Shown: positions 56,380 through 64,000 of the stretch, in pieces | Layout: each line of letters begins with the position of its first letter | Position numbering within the stretch: position 1 is the stretch's first letter | Assembly (NCBI RefSeq): GCF_003337275.1 | Contig: NZ_QPJQ01000006.1 | Span: forward strand, 1-64,000 | Length of the DNA stretch: 64,000 nt | From: Marinomonas foliarum | GTDB lineage: Bacteria; Pseudomonadota; Gammaproteobacteria; Pseudomonadales; Marinomonadaceae | Direction: 5' to 3' | Position numbers and translations under genes: made by a program | The notes under the pieces: model-generated | Seen by the model: only the letters and a program-made list of their open reading frames with translations | Told to the model about the DNA's origin: nothing | The model's database searches: none

Positions 56380-57835
56380 AGCTTTTCACCACCTTCAGCG
56401 CCTCTTCTTTATCATCAAAATGGTGCTTCACACCCTTTATATCCTGATAAGATTCATGCCCCTTTCCTGCGATTAATACAACATCATTAGGTCCGGCAGA
56501 TAAAATAGCCTGTTGAATTGCCACTCTACGATCCGGCTCAAAGCTAAACGCCTCGCCCTGATTCGTCTGCGACAAAACATCGGAAAAAATTTGGTCTATT
56601 GATTCGGTACGTGGGTTATCCGACGTCAACCAAACATAATCTGCGTTTTGCATGGCGGCCGCCATCATCAAAGGTCGTTTGCCTCGATCCCTATCACCAC
56701 CACACCCAAATACACAAATTAAGCGCCCGTTGGAATGCTCTCTTAACGCTTGCAGCGCCACCTCTAAGGCATCGGGTGTATGCGCATAATCCACAACAGC
56801 AATAGGTGCATTTGGTAATTGCACCTTATCCATACGCCCAGGTGCACCATGCAAGGTAGACACCCCTGAAATCAACGCCTGCTTATCCTCGGCTTCATAC
56901 CAAAGGCTCGCCAGTGCAGCCAAAGCATTTTGTATATTGAAGCGACCTAACAAGGGCAAAAATACCAGCGACTCACCATCAGGGTGGCAAAGAACAAACC
57001 GACAGCCTGTAGGCTCAAGCGCTAACTGCTTAACATAAAAGTCTGCTTCGGGGTTTTGCTCGCTATAGGTATGACGAGCAGACTTGATCGCACCTTCCGC
57101 CATAAAACTAGAATAGGAATCATCAAGACAAAATACAGAGTGAGACACACTCTCAACGGAAAAAAGACGTCGCTTGGCCAACGCATAGGAATTCATATCA
57201 CCATGATAATCTAGATGATCACGAGACAGGTTTGAAAATACCGCAGCTTGAAAAGGCACACCTTCGATACGACCTTGATCCAAAGCATGCGAAGACGCCT
57301 CAAATGCAACAAAATTTACGCCCTTTTCAGCCATTTCCATTAAAGTAAGATGTAAAGACAAAAGATCTGGTGTGGTCTGCTTCGCCTCAGACAAGTCACC
57401 TAAAGGCCCAATACCAAAGGTTCCAACCAAACCACTATTGAAGCCAATAAATTTTGCAAGCTGAGCAATGTAAAAGCAGATTGATGATTTACCGTTTGTA
57501 CCTGTCACCGCCACCATATGCTCAGGAATACTACCAAAAAACTCATGCAGACAAGACACCAACAATGCGGCAGGGTCAGTGACAGAAATAAGCTCTATGT
57601 TAGAGTGTTGCAAATTTAGGGAAGAAGGAACAACAGCCACCTTGCAACCCAAGGCAACAATACTATCTAAATAATCCCAACCATTAGAAGCCACGCCCGG
57701 CAAGGCAAAAAACACACAACTTTCATCCACTTTACGACTGTCGGTTTCTAGTCGACTATAGAAAGCAGAATGCGGGCTATCCTTTACAGAACAACCCGCC
57801 AAGCTAAGTAATTGAGCATGTGTTAATTGCCCCAT
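56369..57835 (-). CDS. murE: UDP-MurNAc-L-alanyl-D-glutamate--meso-diaminopimelate ligase
   Basis: 488 residues. The ATP loop is VTGTNGKSSICFY. The third-residue selectivity motif TSDNPRTES (the DNPR type) points to meso-diaminopimelate and not lysine, so the wall is of the usual Gram-negative kind. VDYAHTPDALE and the C-terminal AGKGHESYQ are conserved. It begins directly after the ftsI stop and overlaps murF. Confidence 0.97.
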   Translation of the reverse strand: MGQLTHAQLLSLAGCSVKDSPHSAFYSRLETDSRKVDESCVFFALPGVASNGWDYLDSIVALGCKVAVVPSSLNLQHSNIELISVTDPAALLVSCLHEFFGSIPEHMVAVTGTNGKSSICFYIAQLAKFIGFNSGLVGTFGIGPLGDLSEAKQTTPDLLSLHLTLMEMAEKGVNFVAFEASSHALDQGRIEGVPFQAAVFSNLSRDHLDYHGDMNSYALAKRRLFSVESVSHSVFCLDDSYSSFMAEGAIKSARHTYSEQNPEADFYVKQLALEPTGCRFVLCHPDGESLVFLPLLGRFNIQNALAALASLWYEAEDKQALISGVSTLHGAPGRMDKVQLPNAPIAVVDYAHTPDALEVALQALREHSNGRLICVFGCGGDRDRGKRPLMMAAAMQNADYVWLTSDNPRTESIDQIFSDVLSQTNQGEAFSFEPDRRVAIQQAILSAGPNDVVLIAGKGHESYQDIKGVKHHFDDKEEALKVVKSYVN

Positions 57836-59599
57836 TTAACCACCCTGCACAACTTGATATGGCACTTTCTTGGGTTCCAAACGAACCTCCCTGAGCCCTT
57901 CAGGCAAATCAGGATAAATATTCAATGTTGTTAGCGCCCCTTCCATCACCCGCGAAAAAACGGGAGCGGCCACTTCGCCGCCATAATACTCTCGCCCTTT
58001 AGGGTCATTAACCATGACAACCATCGCCAACCTAGGGTTTGAAGCAGGAGCAACACCGGCAAACAAAGCAATATACTGATCGTATTCATAACCCTTTGAA
58101 CCTACTTTATGAACCGTACCTGTCTTTCCAGCAACACGATAGCCAGGGATTTTTGCTGCTTTGCCAGAACCTTTCTGAACAACCGACTCCATCATCTTCA
58201 CAACGTCACGTGCTACTTTCTGAGGAATAACTTGCTTTCCATCTGCTGGAACATCTTGCTTGAAAATGGTCACAGGCACTCGATAACCACCGTTTGCCAA
58301 GGTCATGTAAGCCTGAGCCAACTGCAACGTGGAAACAGATAAACCATAACCATAGGATAACGTCGCGATCTCCGATGGGTGCCATTTAGGGTGTGAAGGA
58401 AGCACCCCAGAGGCCTCTCCTGGAAAACCAATCCCAACAGGTGAACCAATTCCTAGCTCATAATCCATATTCCAAACTGCATCTTGCGGAAGCGATAAGG
58501 CAATTTTTGATGCTCCAACGTTACTTGATTTAATTAAGAGCTTCTCAAAATCAATCACACCATAATTGGCTGCATCTCGGATGGTAAACCGACCAAAGCG
58601 TAAATACCCAGGAGAAGTATCAATAGTAGTTTCTGTAGTATATTGACCTGACATCAATGCTGCCGAGATAGTAAAAGGCTTCATAGTTGAGCCAGGCTCA
58701 AATAGATCAATCACAGCTCGATTGCGCAACTCTTCATATTCTAGTTTAGAGCGATCATTAGGATTATAAGATGGCTGATTTACCATCGCTAAAATCTCAC
58801 CCGTCTTCACGTCCAAAATCACTGCAGAAGCAGAAGTCGCTCGATGCTCATTGACCGCAGCCTTAAGCTCTCGATAGGCCAAATACTGCAACCTAAGATC
58901 GATACTTAGCTCAATATTTTCACCAGGATGCTCAGTCTCATCAACACCAACACCGCGAATAATATTCCCAGATAGATCCTTCACATAACTGCGACGCCCA
59001 GGCTGCCCTTCTAAAGCTTTATCGTAAGCAAGCTCAATTCCCTCTTGGCCTTTATCATCTATATTGGTAAAACCAACGACGTGGGAGGCAACCTCACCAG
59101 CAGGGTAAAAACGCTTATATTCTTTTGTCTTACTGACACCTACAACATGCGCCTCCATGATAGCATCCGCTTCATGCGGTGGAATCTGGCGCCTAAGGTA
59201 CATAAAAGAGCGCGTCCTATTTGCTTCAAATCGCTCTTGCAGCCACGCCCTTCCCACACCCATCACTTCAGCAAGACGCTTAATCTCTTGCTCAGGACCA
59301 AGATTCAAGGAAGGGTCGCGTGGGATTTTCCACAAGGCTTTTGGGTTCGCAACAATCGTCCATGTTGGCGTACTGACCGCCAAAGGCTCACCTCGACGAT
59401 CTAAAATCATACCTCGCGTTGCAGGAATAGATTCTGTACGTACAGCACGCATCTCACCTTGGTTTTGTAAAAATGCTTTATCGACAACCGTCAAATAAAA
59501 CAATCGCCCGCCCGCGACGAGAAACAACAATAAGGCGATAGCATATACAAACCTAAAGCGCCATTTTCCTGGGGTGTGAACACTATTATCAATTTTCAT
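57836..59599 (-). CDS. ftsI: septal transpeptidase FtsI (PBP3)
   Basis: 587 residues. A short cytoplasmic tail and one membrane anchor (about 17-37) come first, then the pedestal domain (SIPATRGMILDRRGEPLAVS). The transpeptidase domain has S304-T-M-K307, the S358-S-N360 triad member and K492-T-G494. It cross-links septal peptidoglycan with FtsW. Its start overlaps the ftsL stop (ATGA), and murE follows at once. The C-terminal extension past KTG is normal. Confidence 0.98.
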   Translation of the reverse strand: MKIDNSVHTPGKWRFRFVYAIALLLFLVAGGRLFYLTVVDKAFLQNQGEMRAVRTESIPATRGMILDRRGEPLAVSTPTWTIVANPKALWKIPRDPSLNLGPEQEIKRLAEVMGVGRAWLQERFEANRTRSFMYLRRQIPPHEADAIMEAHVVGVSKTKEYKRFYPAGEVASHVVGFTNIDDKGQEGIELAYDKALEGQPGRRSYVKDLSGNIIRGVGVDETEHPGENIELSIDLRLQYLAYRELKAAVNEHRATSASAVILDVKTGEILAMVNQPSYNPNDRSKLEYEELRNRAVIDLFEPGSTMKPFTISAALMSGQYTTETTIDTSPGYLRFGRFTIRDAANYGVIDFEKLLIKSSNVGASKIALSLPQDAVWNMDYELGIGSPVGIGFPGEASGVLPSHPKWHPSEIATLSYGYGLSVSTLQLAQAYMTLANGGYRVPVTIFKQDVPADGKQVIPQKVARDVVKMMESVVQKGSGKAAKIPGYRVAGKTGTVHKVGSKGYEYDQYIALFAGVAPASNPRLAMVVMVNDPKGREYYGGEVAAPVFSRVMEGALTTLNIYPDLPEGLREVRLEPKKVPYQVVQGG

Positions 59600-59874
59600 G
59601 GTTTCACTATTATCAATTCATCCTGAGAAGGTGCATGCATGTTTAAATCTTTAATAGCCGCTTGCTCTAAGCGACTAGGCTGTGTCAGTGCACTTTGTTC
59701 AAGAAGCAACTGACCCCATTTCACTTCATAATCCACTTCGTCTTGCTTCAATGTTTGAAGGTAAGAGAAGTCTTTCCTAAAATCGTAAACTTGAATAACA
59801 ACAGCGATTGACACGATAGCCAGCAACAAAACACCGACAGCAAACACCAACGGCGAAAAGCGGGCCTTAATCAC
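59596..59874 (-). CDS. ftsL: cell-division protein FtsL
   Basis: 92 residues: a short cytoplasmic part, one membrane segment (about 9-27, LVFAVGVLLLAIVSIAVVI) and a periplasmic coiled coil (RKDFSYLQTLKQDEVDYEV) that joins FtsB and FtsQ. It is recognised mainly by size and place between rsmH, which it overlaps by 8 bp, and ftsI, which it overlaps by 4 bp. Confidence 0.92.
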   Translation of the reverse strand: MIKARFSPLVFAVGVLLLAIVSIAVVIQVYDFRKDFSYLQTLKQDEVDYEVKWGQLLLEQSALTQPSRLEQAAIKDLNMHAPSQDELIIVKP

Positions 59875-60805
59875 TTACTCGCTCCAACACTCGCAACACA
59901 GCGCTACGAGAACGCACATTTTCACTCACCTCTGATAGAGACGGCTTAATAGCCTTCCCAATCGTCTTAAATTTAATGTCGAGATGTGCATTGCGAATAG
60001 GCAAATGTCTTGGCAACTCAGGGCCTTTTGCTTTCAGCTTCATAAAACGCTTAACAATTCGATCTTCAAGAGAATGAAAACTAATAACCGCTAGGCGCCC
60101 ACCCACTTTTAATGCCTCTGCAGCTGCATCCAATCCAACTTCCAAGTCCCCTAACTCATTATTGATATGAATTCGGATACCCTGAAACGCTCTAGTCGCA
60201 GGATTTTTTCCTTTTTCCCAAGCAGGGTTCGCTTCGGCAACAATTTTTGAAAGCTGAAGGGTCGTCAGAATTGGAGTATGTGCACGATATTCACATATGG
60301 CCTTTGCTATACGACGGGAGAATCGCTCCTCGCCATATTGGTACATCACATCCGCCATATCTTTTTCACTAACAGAAGCAATCCACTCAGCAGCGCTTAG
60401 GCCTTTACCAGGATTCATCCTCATATCAAGCGGGCCATCATTCATAAAACTAAAGCCACGCTCAGCGTCATCAATCTGAGGAGAAGAAACCCCCAAATCC
60501 ATCATTACGCCATCAACTCTATCAACACCAAATACGTCTGAAATATGCTCTGCCATGTTCGCAAAGCTATCCTGAACAATAGAGAAACGTGAATCCTCTT
60601 GCTCTAATGTTTTGCCATAACCTATCGCCACAGGATCTTTATCAAACCCCAGCAATCGGCCTTTATCTAAACGATCTAAAACCAAACGAGTATGCCCACC
60701 ACGACCAAATGTCCCATCGACATACAGGCCATCAATATCGGTTACCAGCATATCGACGGACTCATTAAGCATGACGCTTATGTGTTCTGCCATCGTCTTT
60801 GTCAT
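59867..60805 (-). CDS. rsmH: 16S rRNA (cytosine-1402-N4)-methyltransferase
   Basis: 312 residues. SAM-binding motif YVDGTFGRGGHTRLVL, LDRLDKGRLLGFDKDP, GVMMDLGVSSPQIDDAERGF and AVISFHSLEDRIVKRF are the RsmH signatures. It methylates C1402 in the decoding centre. It is the second dcw gene, overlapping mraZ by 4 bp and ftsL by 8 bp. Confidence 0.98.
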   Translation of the reverse strand: MTKTMAEHISVMLNESVDMLVTDIDGLYVDGTFGRGGHTRLVLDRLDKGRLLGFDKDPVAIGYGKTLEQEDSRFSIVQDSFANMAEHISDVFGVDRVDGVMMDLGVSSPQIDDAERGFSFMNDGPLDMRMNPGKGLSAAEWIASVSEKDMADVMYQYGEERFSRRIAKAICEYRAHTPILTTLQLSKIVAEANPAWEKGKNPATRAFQGIRIHINNELGDLEVGLDAAAEALKVGGRLAVISFHSLEDRIVKRFMKLKAKGPELPRHLPIRNAHLDIKFKTIGKAIKPSLSEVSENVRSRSAVLRVLERVSD

Positions 60806-61257
60806 AAAGAAATATCCATCATGGTTTCAGTTTGTAAGTCTCCAAGAGCGTCTTGGGACAAATAATCTTCGCGCTGCGCCTCCCACTCTTCTTGGCTCCA
60901 AATTTCTAGTTTTTTGCCTTGCCCAAGAATCGTCAGTTTTTTATCCAGTCGAGCAAATTCGCGTAATGGTGCAGGCAACAAAATACGCCCAGCTTTATCC
61001 ACTTCTAAATCGGTAGCATGCCCAACCAAAAGCCGCTGCAAACGACGAGCTTGAGGCTGAAACGTTGGTAACTTATCCAATTTTTGCTGAATCAGCTCCC
61101 ACTCAGATAAGGGGTAGAGCAGCAAGCACCGAGACACAGGATCAATAGTGACAACCACACCATCATCGTCATATTGAGCAAGATCATCGCGCAAGCGTGC
61201 AGGGAGCGACATTCGCCCCTTCACATCAACGCTTACCTGATGAATCCCACGAAACAT
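60802..61257 (-). CDS. mraZ: transcriptional regulator MraZ
   Basis: 151 residues from the ATG at 61257 (MFRGIHQVSVDVKGRMSLP). An ATG two codons upstream (61263) is possible, but family members begin MFRG. Two SpoVT/AbrB-type halves carry the DxxxR motifs in VDVKGRMSLPARLR and VDKAGRILLPAPLR. MraZ forms a ring and represses its own dcw promoter by binding TGGG repeats, which are present directly upstream. Confidence 0.97.
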   Translation of the reverse strand: MFRGIHQVSVDVKGRMSLPARLRDDLAQYDDDGVVVTIDPVSRCLLLYPLSEWELIQQKLDKLPTFQPQARRLQRLLVGHATDLEVDKAGRILLPAPLREFARLDKKLTILGQGKKLEIWSQEEWEAQREDYLSQDALGDLQTETMMDISL

Positions 61258-61264
61258 TTCCATA

Positions 61265-61320
61265 TCCCACTTATCGACACTTTATCCCACAATTTAACAC
61301 TTTTTTATCAAAATAGTAAA
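61265..61320 (-). promoter_or_regulatory. dcw promoter with MraZ operator repeats
   Basis: On the minus strand three 5-base blocks separated by 5-base spacers precede mraZ: TGGGA (61285-61289), TGTCG (61275-61279) and TGGGA (61265-61269). This is the MraZ box layout with a degenerate middle block. A likely promoter overlaps its upstream edge: -35 TTTACT (61315-61320), a 17-bp spacer and -10 TTAAAT (61292-61297). The repeats are convincing; the promoter hexamers are weaker. Confidence 0.65.
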
Positions 61321-61360
61321 AAATAATTGATAAATATTAAAAATGACGAATGACAGACAC

Positions 61361-61383
61361 AAAAAAACCGCCCAATGAGGCGG
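61361..61383 (-). terminator. terminator of rnpB
   Basis: A stem CCGCC/GGCGG (61368-61372 with 61379-61383) followed on the minus strand by seven T. It lies about 150 nt past the mature rnpB end and before the dcw promoter, so it insulates the two. Confidence 0.85.
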
Positions 61384-61535
61384 CTAAGAAAAGCTACACT
61401 TAAAAAAATGCAAAAAAACAAACAGAAAAACAACAACTTGCTTTTAGAAGTTAGTCAAATATAAAAAGAAAAGAAAACAAAACGTACGGAGAATATCGAT
61501 CAGGCGATAGAGAAATAACTAAGAAAGGAAATGTG
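61384..61535. other. A-rich spacer between the rnpB 3' end and its terminator
   Basis: About 150 bp, strongly A-rich on the plus strand, with no open frame or structured motif that I recognise. It is probably the 3' trailer of the rnpB precursor removed during maturation. Confidence 0.4.
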
Positions 61536-61882
61536 CAAGTTGGCCGATAAGCCGGGTTCTGTCGTGAACAGTCATTCATCTAATACGTACATCACTGCAC
61601 GTCTTTAGCAACCTACCCGAACTCAGCGCGGGTCACGCCAAAGAGTTCCTATTTGGTCTTGCTTCAAGTGGGGTTTACCTTGCCACGAACTGTTGCCAGT
61701 CGCGCGGTGCGCTCTTACCGCACCATTTCAACCTTACCGGCAGTAAACTGCTTAGGCGGTGTATTTTCTGCTGCACTTTCCGTAGGCTCACGCCCCCCAG
61801 GCGTTACCTGGCACTTTACCCTGCGAAGCCCGGACTTTCCTCCCCCCAATAAATTGAGCGGCGACTGCCTAGCCAACTTGCG
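61536..61882 (-). ncRNA. rnpB: RNase P RNA (bacterial type A)
   Basis: The catalytic RNA that matures tRNA 5' ends. On the minus strand the 5' strand of P1, CAAGTTGGC, pairs with GCCAACTTG at the 3' end. Conserved type A blocks follow in order: GGGGAGGAAAGTCCGGGCT (CRI), CCAGGTAACGCCTGGGGGG, then GGTGCGGTAAGAGCGCACCG, CAAGGCCAAATAGG-like text, and the CRV block with GAATGACTGTTCACGACAG and AACCCGGCTTATCG. The length of about 347 nt is normal. It has its own promoter and terminator, upstream of the dcw cluster. Confidence 0.97.
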
Positions 61883-61888
61883 ACGCGC

Positions 61889-61917
61889 ATATTACTTATC
61901 TATGAAGGTAATAACAA
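61889..61917 (-). promoter_or_regulatory. rnpB promoter
   Basis: On the minus strand: -35 TTGTTA (61912-61917), a 17-bp spacer and -10 TAATAT (61889-61894), then the G+C-rich discriminator GCGCGTC and a predicted start near 61882, which matches the mature RNA 5' end. Such a discriminator is typical of stable-RNA promoters under stringent control. Confidence 0.75.
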
Positions 61918-61966
61918 GCGCTTTCTTACCAGCAGAAAATTTTATTCAACTATAGAAGGCCACAGA

Positions 61967-63277
61967 CTAGGCCACAGGTAACTGAAAACACACCTCCAAA
62001 CCACCTTCCTCTCGATTTTTCGCAGTAATATGGCCTTTATGAGCCCGAATTATGCGTTGGGAAATAGTAAGCCCAACACCAAACCCACCACTATTCGCCT
62101 CTCTTGCCTCAGAAGACCGGTAAAAGGCATGAAAGATCTTTTCTAATTTATCATCAGAGACACCGGGACCATTATCACGCACATATATATAAGCCATCCC
62201 AGCCTTTTCGTGAGTCTCTACCTCTATAACTCCGCCATTACCGGCATAAAAACAGGCATTCCGAAGCACGTTCTCAATAGCATGACGCAACTGGAGCGGA
62301 TCCCCCAATATTGTTTTAGGCATTCGACCCAGCCGAGTTACAGAAATCCCTTTTAGCTGACTCTCAAAACTCACATCAGCCACAATATCATCTAGCCACT
62401 CTCGAAGATTCATCTCTTCTTTAATCAAAGAAGCCGCTTCAAGTCGACTCAATGTAAGCACCTGCCCAATCAACTCATCCAACTCATGAAGCTCTGTACG
62501 AATCCTACACAAGTACCCTTTTTGAGCCTCTAATGCATACTTATCTTCCGCTATAGTCAGCGCCACTTCAATCCGAGCCAGTGGCGTCCTGAGTTCATGC
62601 GAAACATCACGCATCAAGCGCTCCTTAGACGATAAGAGCGTCTCAATACGAACTGCCATTTCGTTAAACTCTCTCGCCAACTTACCGACAGCATCACTCC
62701 TTCGAGCCAACTTATTCTCGACCCTCGCAGTCATATCCCCCTGTCCAAATGAGCGAGCTACTCGCTGCAGTTTAAGCAACGGCCCCAACAACCAATAAGC
62801 TAAAACACCACTTGAAACCAACAAGCCCAACAACGAAAAACCAACCACGGCCTCTGGTGCAATAGGGCTAATTTCAGGGTTTGGCTTAAATATCAGCAGA
62901 TACTGAACATTATTCCCACCTATCACCTGAATAAACTGACTATGCAAGAAATCCGCCGCTGGGCGACCCGCTGCCACACTGGGTGTATTCTGCTCCCTAA
63001 AGTTACGAGGTAACGGCTTCAGCAAAGGACGGCCATTTTCTTGATACAGATAAATCGTACCAGACAGCCGCTTCTCTGCCTTCTTAGTTTCCTCTTGCAA
63101 GGAGGTAATGCCAAACTTTTCATACCCAGCCACCAACTGAACACCCACATCTCCTAGTAGATCAGCCGACACCTGATTGCGCTTTTGGATAAACTGAACC
63201 ATCCCCAACCCAATACTGACAACAACAATATTGGACAGCAACACCACCAAAAACACACGCAGAAAAGTATTTTTCAT
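61967..63277 (-). CDS. cpxA: CpxA-like sensor histidine kinase
   Basis: 436 residues. Membrane segments at about 7-29 and 143-165 enclose a short periplasmic domain (about 30-140). Then come a HAMP domain (about 165-218), a HisKA domain with H227 (LMRDVSHELRTPL) and a HATPase domain with ENVLRNACFYAG (N box), VRDNGPGVSD (G1) and FGVGLTIS (G2). The layout and its partner suggest the envelope-stress kinase CpxA; the periplasmic domain is too variable to settle this. It starts 6 bp after the regulator gene and ends about 80 bp before rnpB. Confidence 0.82.
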   Translation of the reverse strand: MKNTFLRVFLVVLLSNIVVVSIGLGMVQFIQKRNQVSADLLGDVGVQLVAGYEKFGITSLQEETKKAEKRLSGTIYLYQENGRPLLKPLPRNFREQNTPSVAAGRPAADFLHSQFIQVIGGNNVQYLLIFKPNPEISPIAPEAVVGFSLLGLLVSSGVLAYWLLGPLLKLQRVARSFGQGDMTARVENKLARRSDAVGKLAREFNEMAVRIETLLSSKERLMRDVSHELRTPLARIEVALTIAEDKYALEAQKGYLCRIRTELHELDELIGQVLTLSRLEAASLIKEEMNLREWLDDIVADVSFESQLKGISVTRLGRMPKTILGDPLQLRHAIENVLRNACFYAGNGGVIEVETHEKAGMAYIYVRDNGPGVSDDKLEKIFHAFYRSSEAREANSGGFGVGLTISQRIIRAHKGHITAKNREEGGLEVCFQLPVA

Positions 63278-63283
63278 GAAAAG

Positions 63284-63982
63284 CTAAACACCTTGCTCAT
63301 TCGATACAAATATATAACCAACACCTCGCACTGTTTTAATCCGAGGATCACCATTTTCTAAATTACCAATTTTCTTACGCAAATTACTAATATGCATATC
63401 CAAACTACGATCATACATAGTTAATTTACGACCTAAAGCTTTTTCTGAAAGCTCTTGCTTTGTTAATACCTGACCAGGCGCCATCAACATACACTCAAGC
63501 AAGGTATACTCAGACGTTGTTAACTCGACCAACTCACCACTTAAGTAAACAGTGCGATCCTTGCGACGCAACAATACCCCAGAAAGCTCAATGTCGGCAG
63601 TAGGATCATCTTCACGCTCTTGGCTTGCGCGGCGTAAAATTGCCTTGATGCGCGCTAGTAATTCTCGCGGGTTAAAAGGTTTAGACAGATAATCATCTGC
63701 CCCCATCTCCAAACCAAGAATTCGGTCAATATCGTCACCCTTGGCAGTTAACATAATAACTGGCACCGCACTCTTATTACGGATTTGCTTTAAGGTTTCA
63801 AACCCATCTAATTCCGGCATCATCACATCAAGGATAACAATATCCGGCATATTCACAGCCATAAGCTCTAATGCCTCTCTGCCATTCCAAGCATGAGTAA
63901 CATCATAACCCTCACCATCAAAATACTCTTTAATCAAATCCGATAAACGAGCATCATCATCAGCAAGCAATAACTTAACCAT
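63284..63982 (-). CDS. cpxR: CpxR-like OmpR-family response regulator
   Basis: 232 residues. The receiver domain has the acidic cluster D8-D10, phospho-acceptor D52 (VILDVMMPELDG), VIMLTAKG and the Lys of LSKPFN. The winged-helix output domain (about 130-226) has LTTSEYTLLECML and RSLDMHISNLRKKIG. IDRILGLEMGADDYL and the GRKLTMYDRSLDMHIS block are close to CpxR. GAGGG lies upstream of the ATG. It is co-transcribed with the kinase gene. Confidence 0.88.
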   Translation of the reverse strand: MVKLLLADDDARLSDLIKEYFDGEGYDVTHAWNGREALELMAVNMPDIVILDVMMPELDGFETLKQIRNKSAVPVIMLTAKGDDIDRILGLEMGADDYLSKPFNPRELLARIKAILRRASQEREDDPTADIELSGVLLRRKDRTVYLSGELVELTTSEYTLLECMLMAPGQVLTKQELSEKALGRKLTMYDRSLDMHISNLRKKIGNLENGDPRIKTVRGVGYIFVSNEQGV

Positions 63983-64000
63983 AAATATTCCCTCTTCAAT

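Noticed and set aside
61653-61955. 100-codon plus-strand open frame
   Set aside because: It lies antisense over rnpB, whose conserved RNA blocks explain the sequence.

Overview
The window looks like a chromosomal segment of a marine gammaproteobacterium, most likely Oceanospirillales and Marinomonas-like. This is inferred from the gene order (thrS-infC-rpmI-rplT-pheS-pheT-ihfA, a complete mraZ-to-ftsZ cluster, lpxC, secA), the meso-DAP type MurE motif and the A+T-leaning base use; no database search was possible. It splits into an accessory half (about 1-25,000) and a core half (about 25,000-64,000). Almost everything lies on the minus strand.

Accessory half. Positions 53-11,025 hold a type I restriction-modification operon, hsdM-hsdS-DUF4268 nuclease-DUF262-DUF262/DUF1524-hsdR. 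The second and third last genes resemble GmrSD-type modification-dependent nucleases, so two kinds of restriction gene share one transcript. The operon is decaying: hsdR loses its C-terminus at position about 96, where an IS30-like end may lie, and hsdM carries a frameshift at 10,790-10,793. Next come a WYL regulator of BrxR/CapW type with one in-frame TAA, a remnant of a RecB/AddA-type nuclease domain, an IS110-family transposase remnant, two unrecognised genes, and a metallophosphoesterase with a one-base frameshift near 15,555.

Recombinase module (15,853-25,115). Two paralogous WYL regulators flank an unrecognised 276-residue protein, a 1,756-residue tyrosine recombinase translationally coupled to it, and an AlpA-type regulator. 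The recombinase has a complete C-terminal catalytic set (R1281, K1317, H1390, R1393, H1458, Y1468). Two further, degenerate recombinase-like segments appear to precede it. Between this module and a tRNA-Val gene lie five GTCACAA-type repeats, mostly 11 bp apart, and that tRNA-Val copy differs from its sister copies in the T-arm. Together this suggests a little-described integrative element seated at the 3' end of tRNA-Val; this is the most interesting part of the window.

tRNA cluster (25,040-26,322): Pro(GGG), four Thr(TGT), three Val(TAC), two Asp(GTC) and one degenerate Val copy inside a 263-bp tandem duplication.

Core half. thrS-infC-rpmI-rplT-pheS-pheT-ihfA form a translation and IHF operon. 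Upstream of thrS is a hairpin that mimics a tRNA-Thr(GGU) anticodon arm. A small group on both strands follows (O-methyltransferase, GIY-YIG-like protein, class II DAHP synthase, XRE-cupin regulator, DUF442 protein, parvulin, double-receiver protein). Then come secA-argJ-mutT, lpxC and the dcw cluster from mraZ down to ftsZ, which encodes peptidoglycan precursor synthesis and the division machinery in overlapping genes. rnpB and a CpxRA-like two-component pair close the window.
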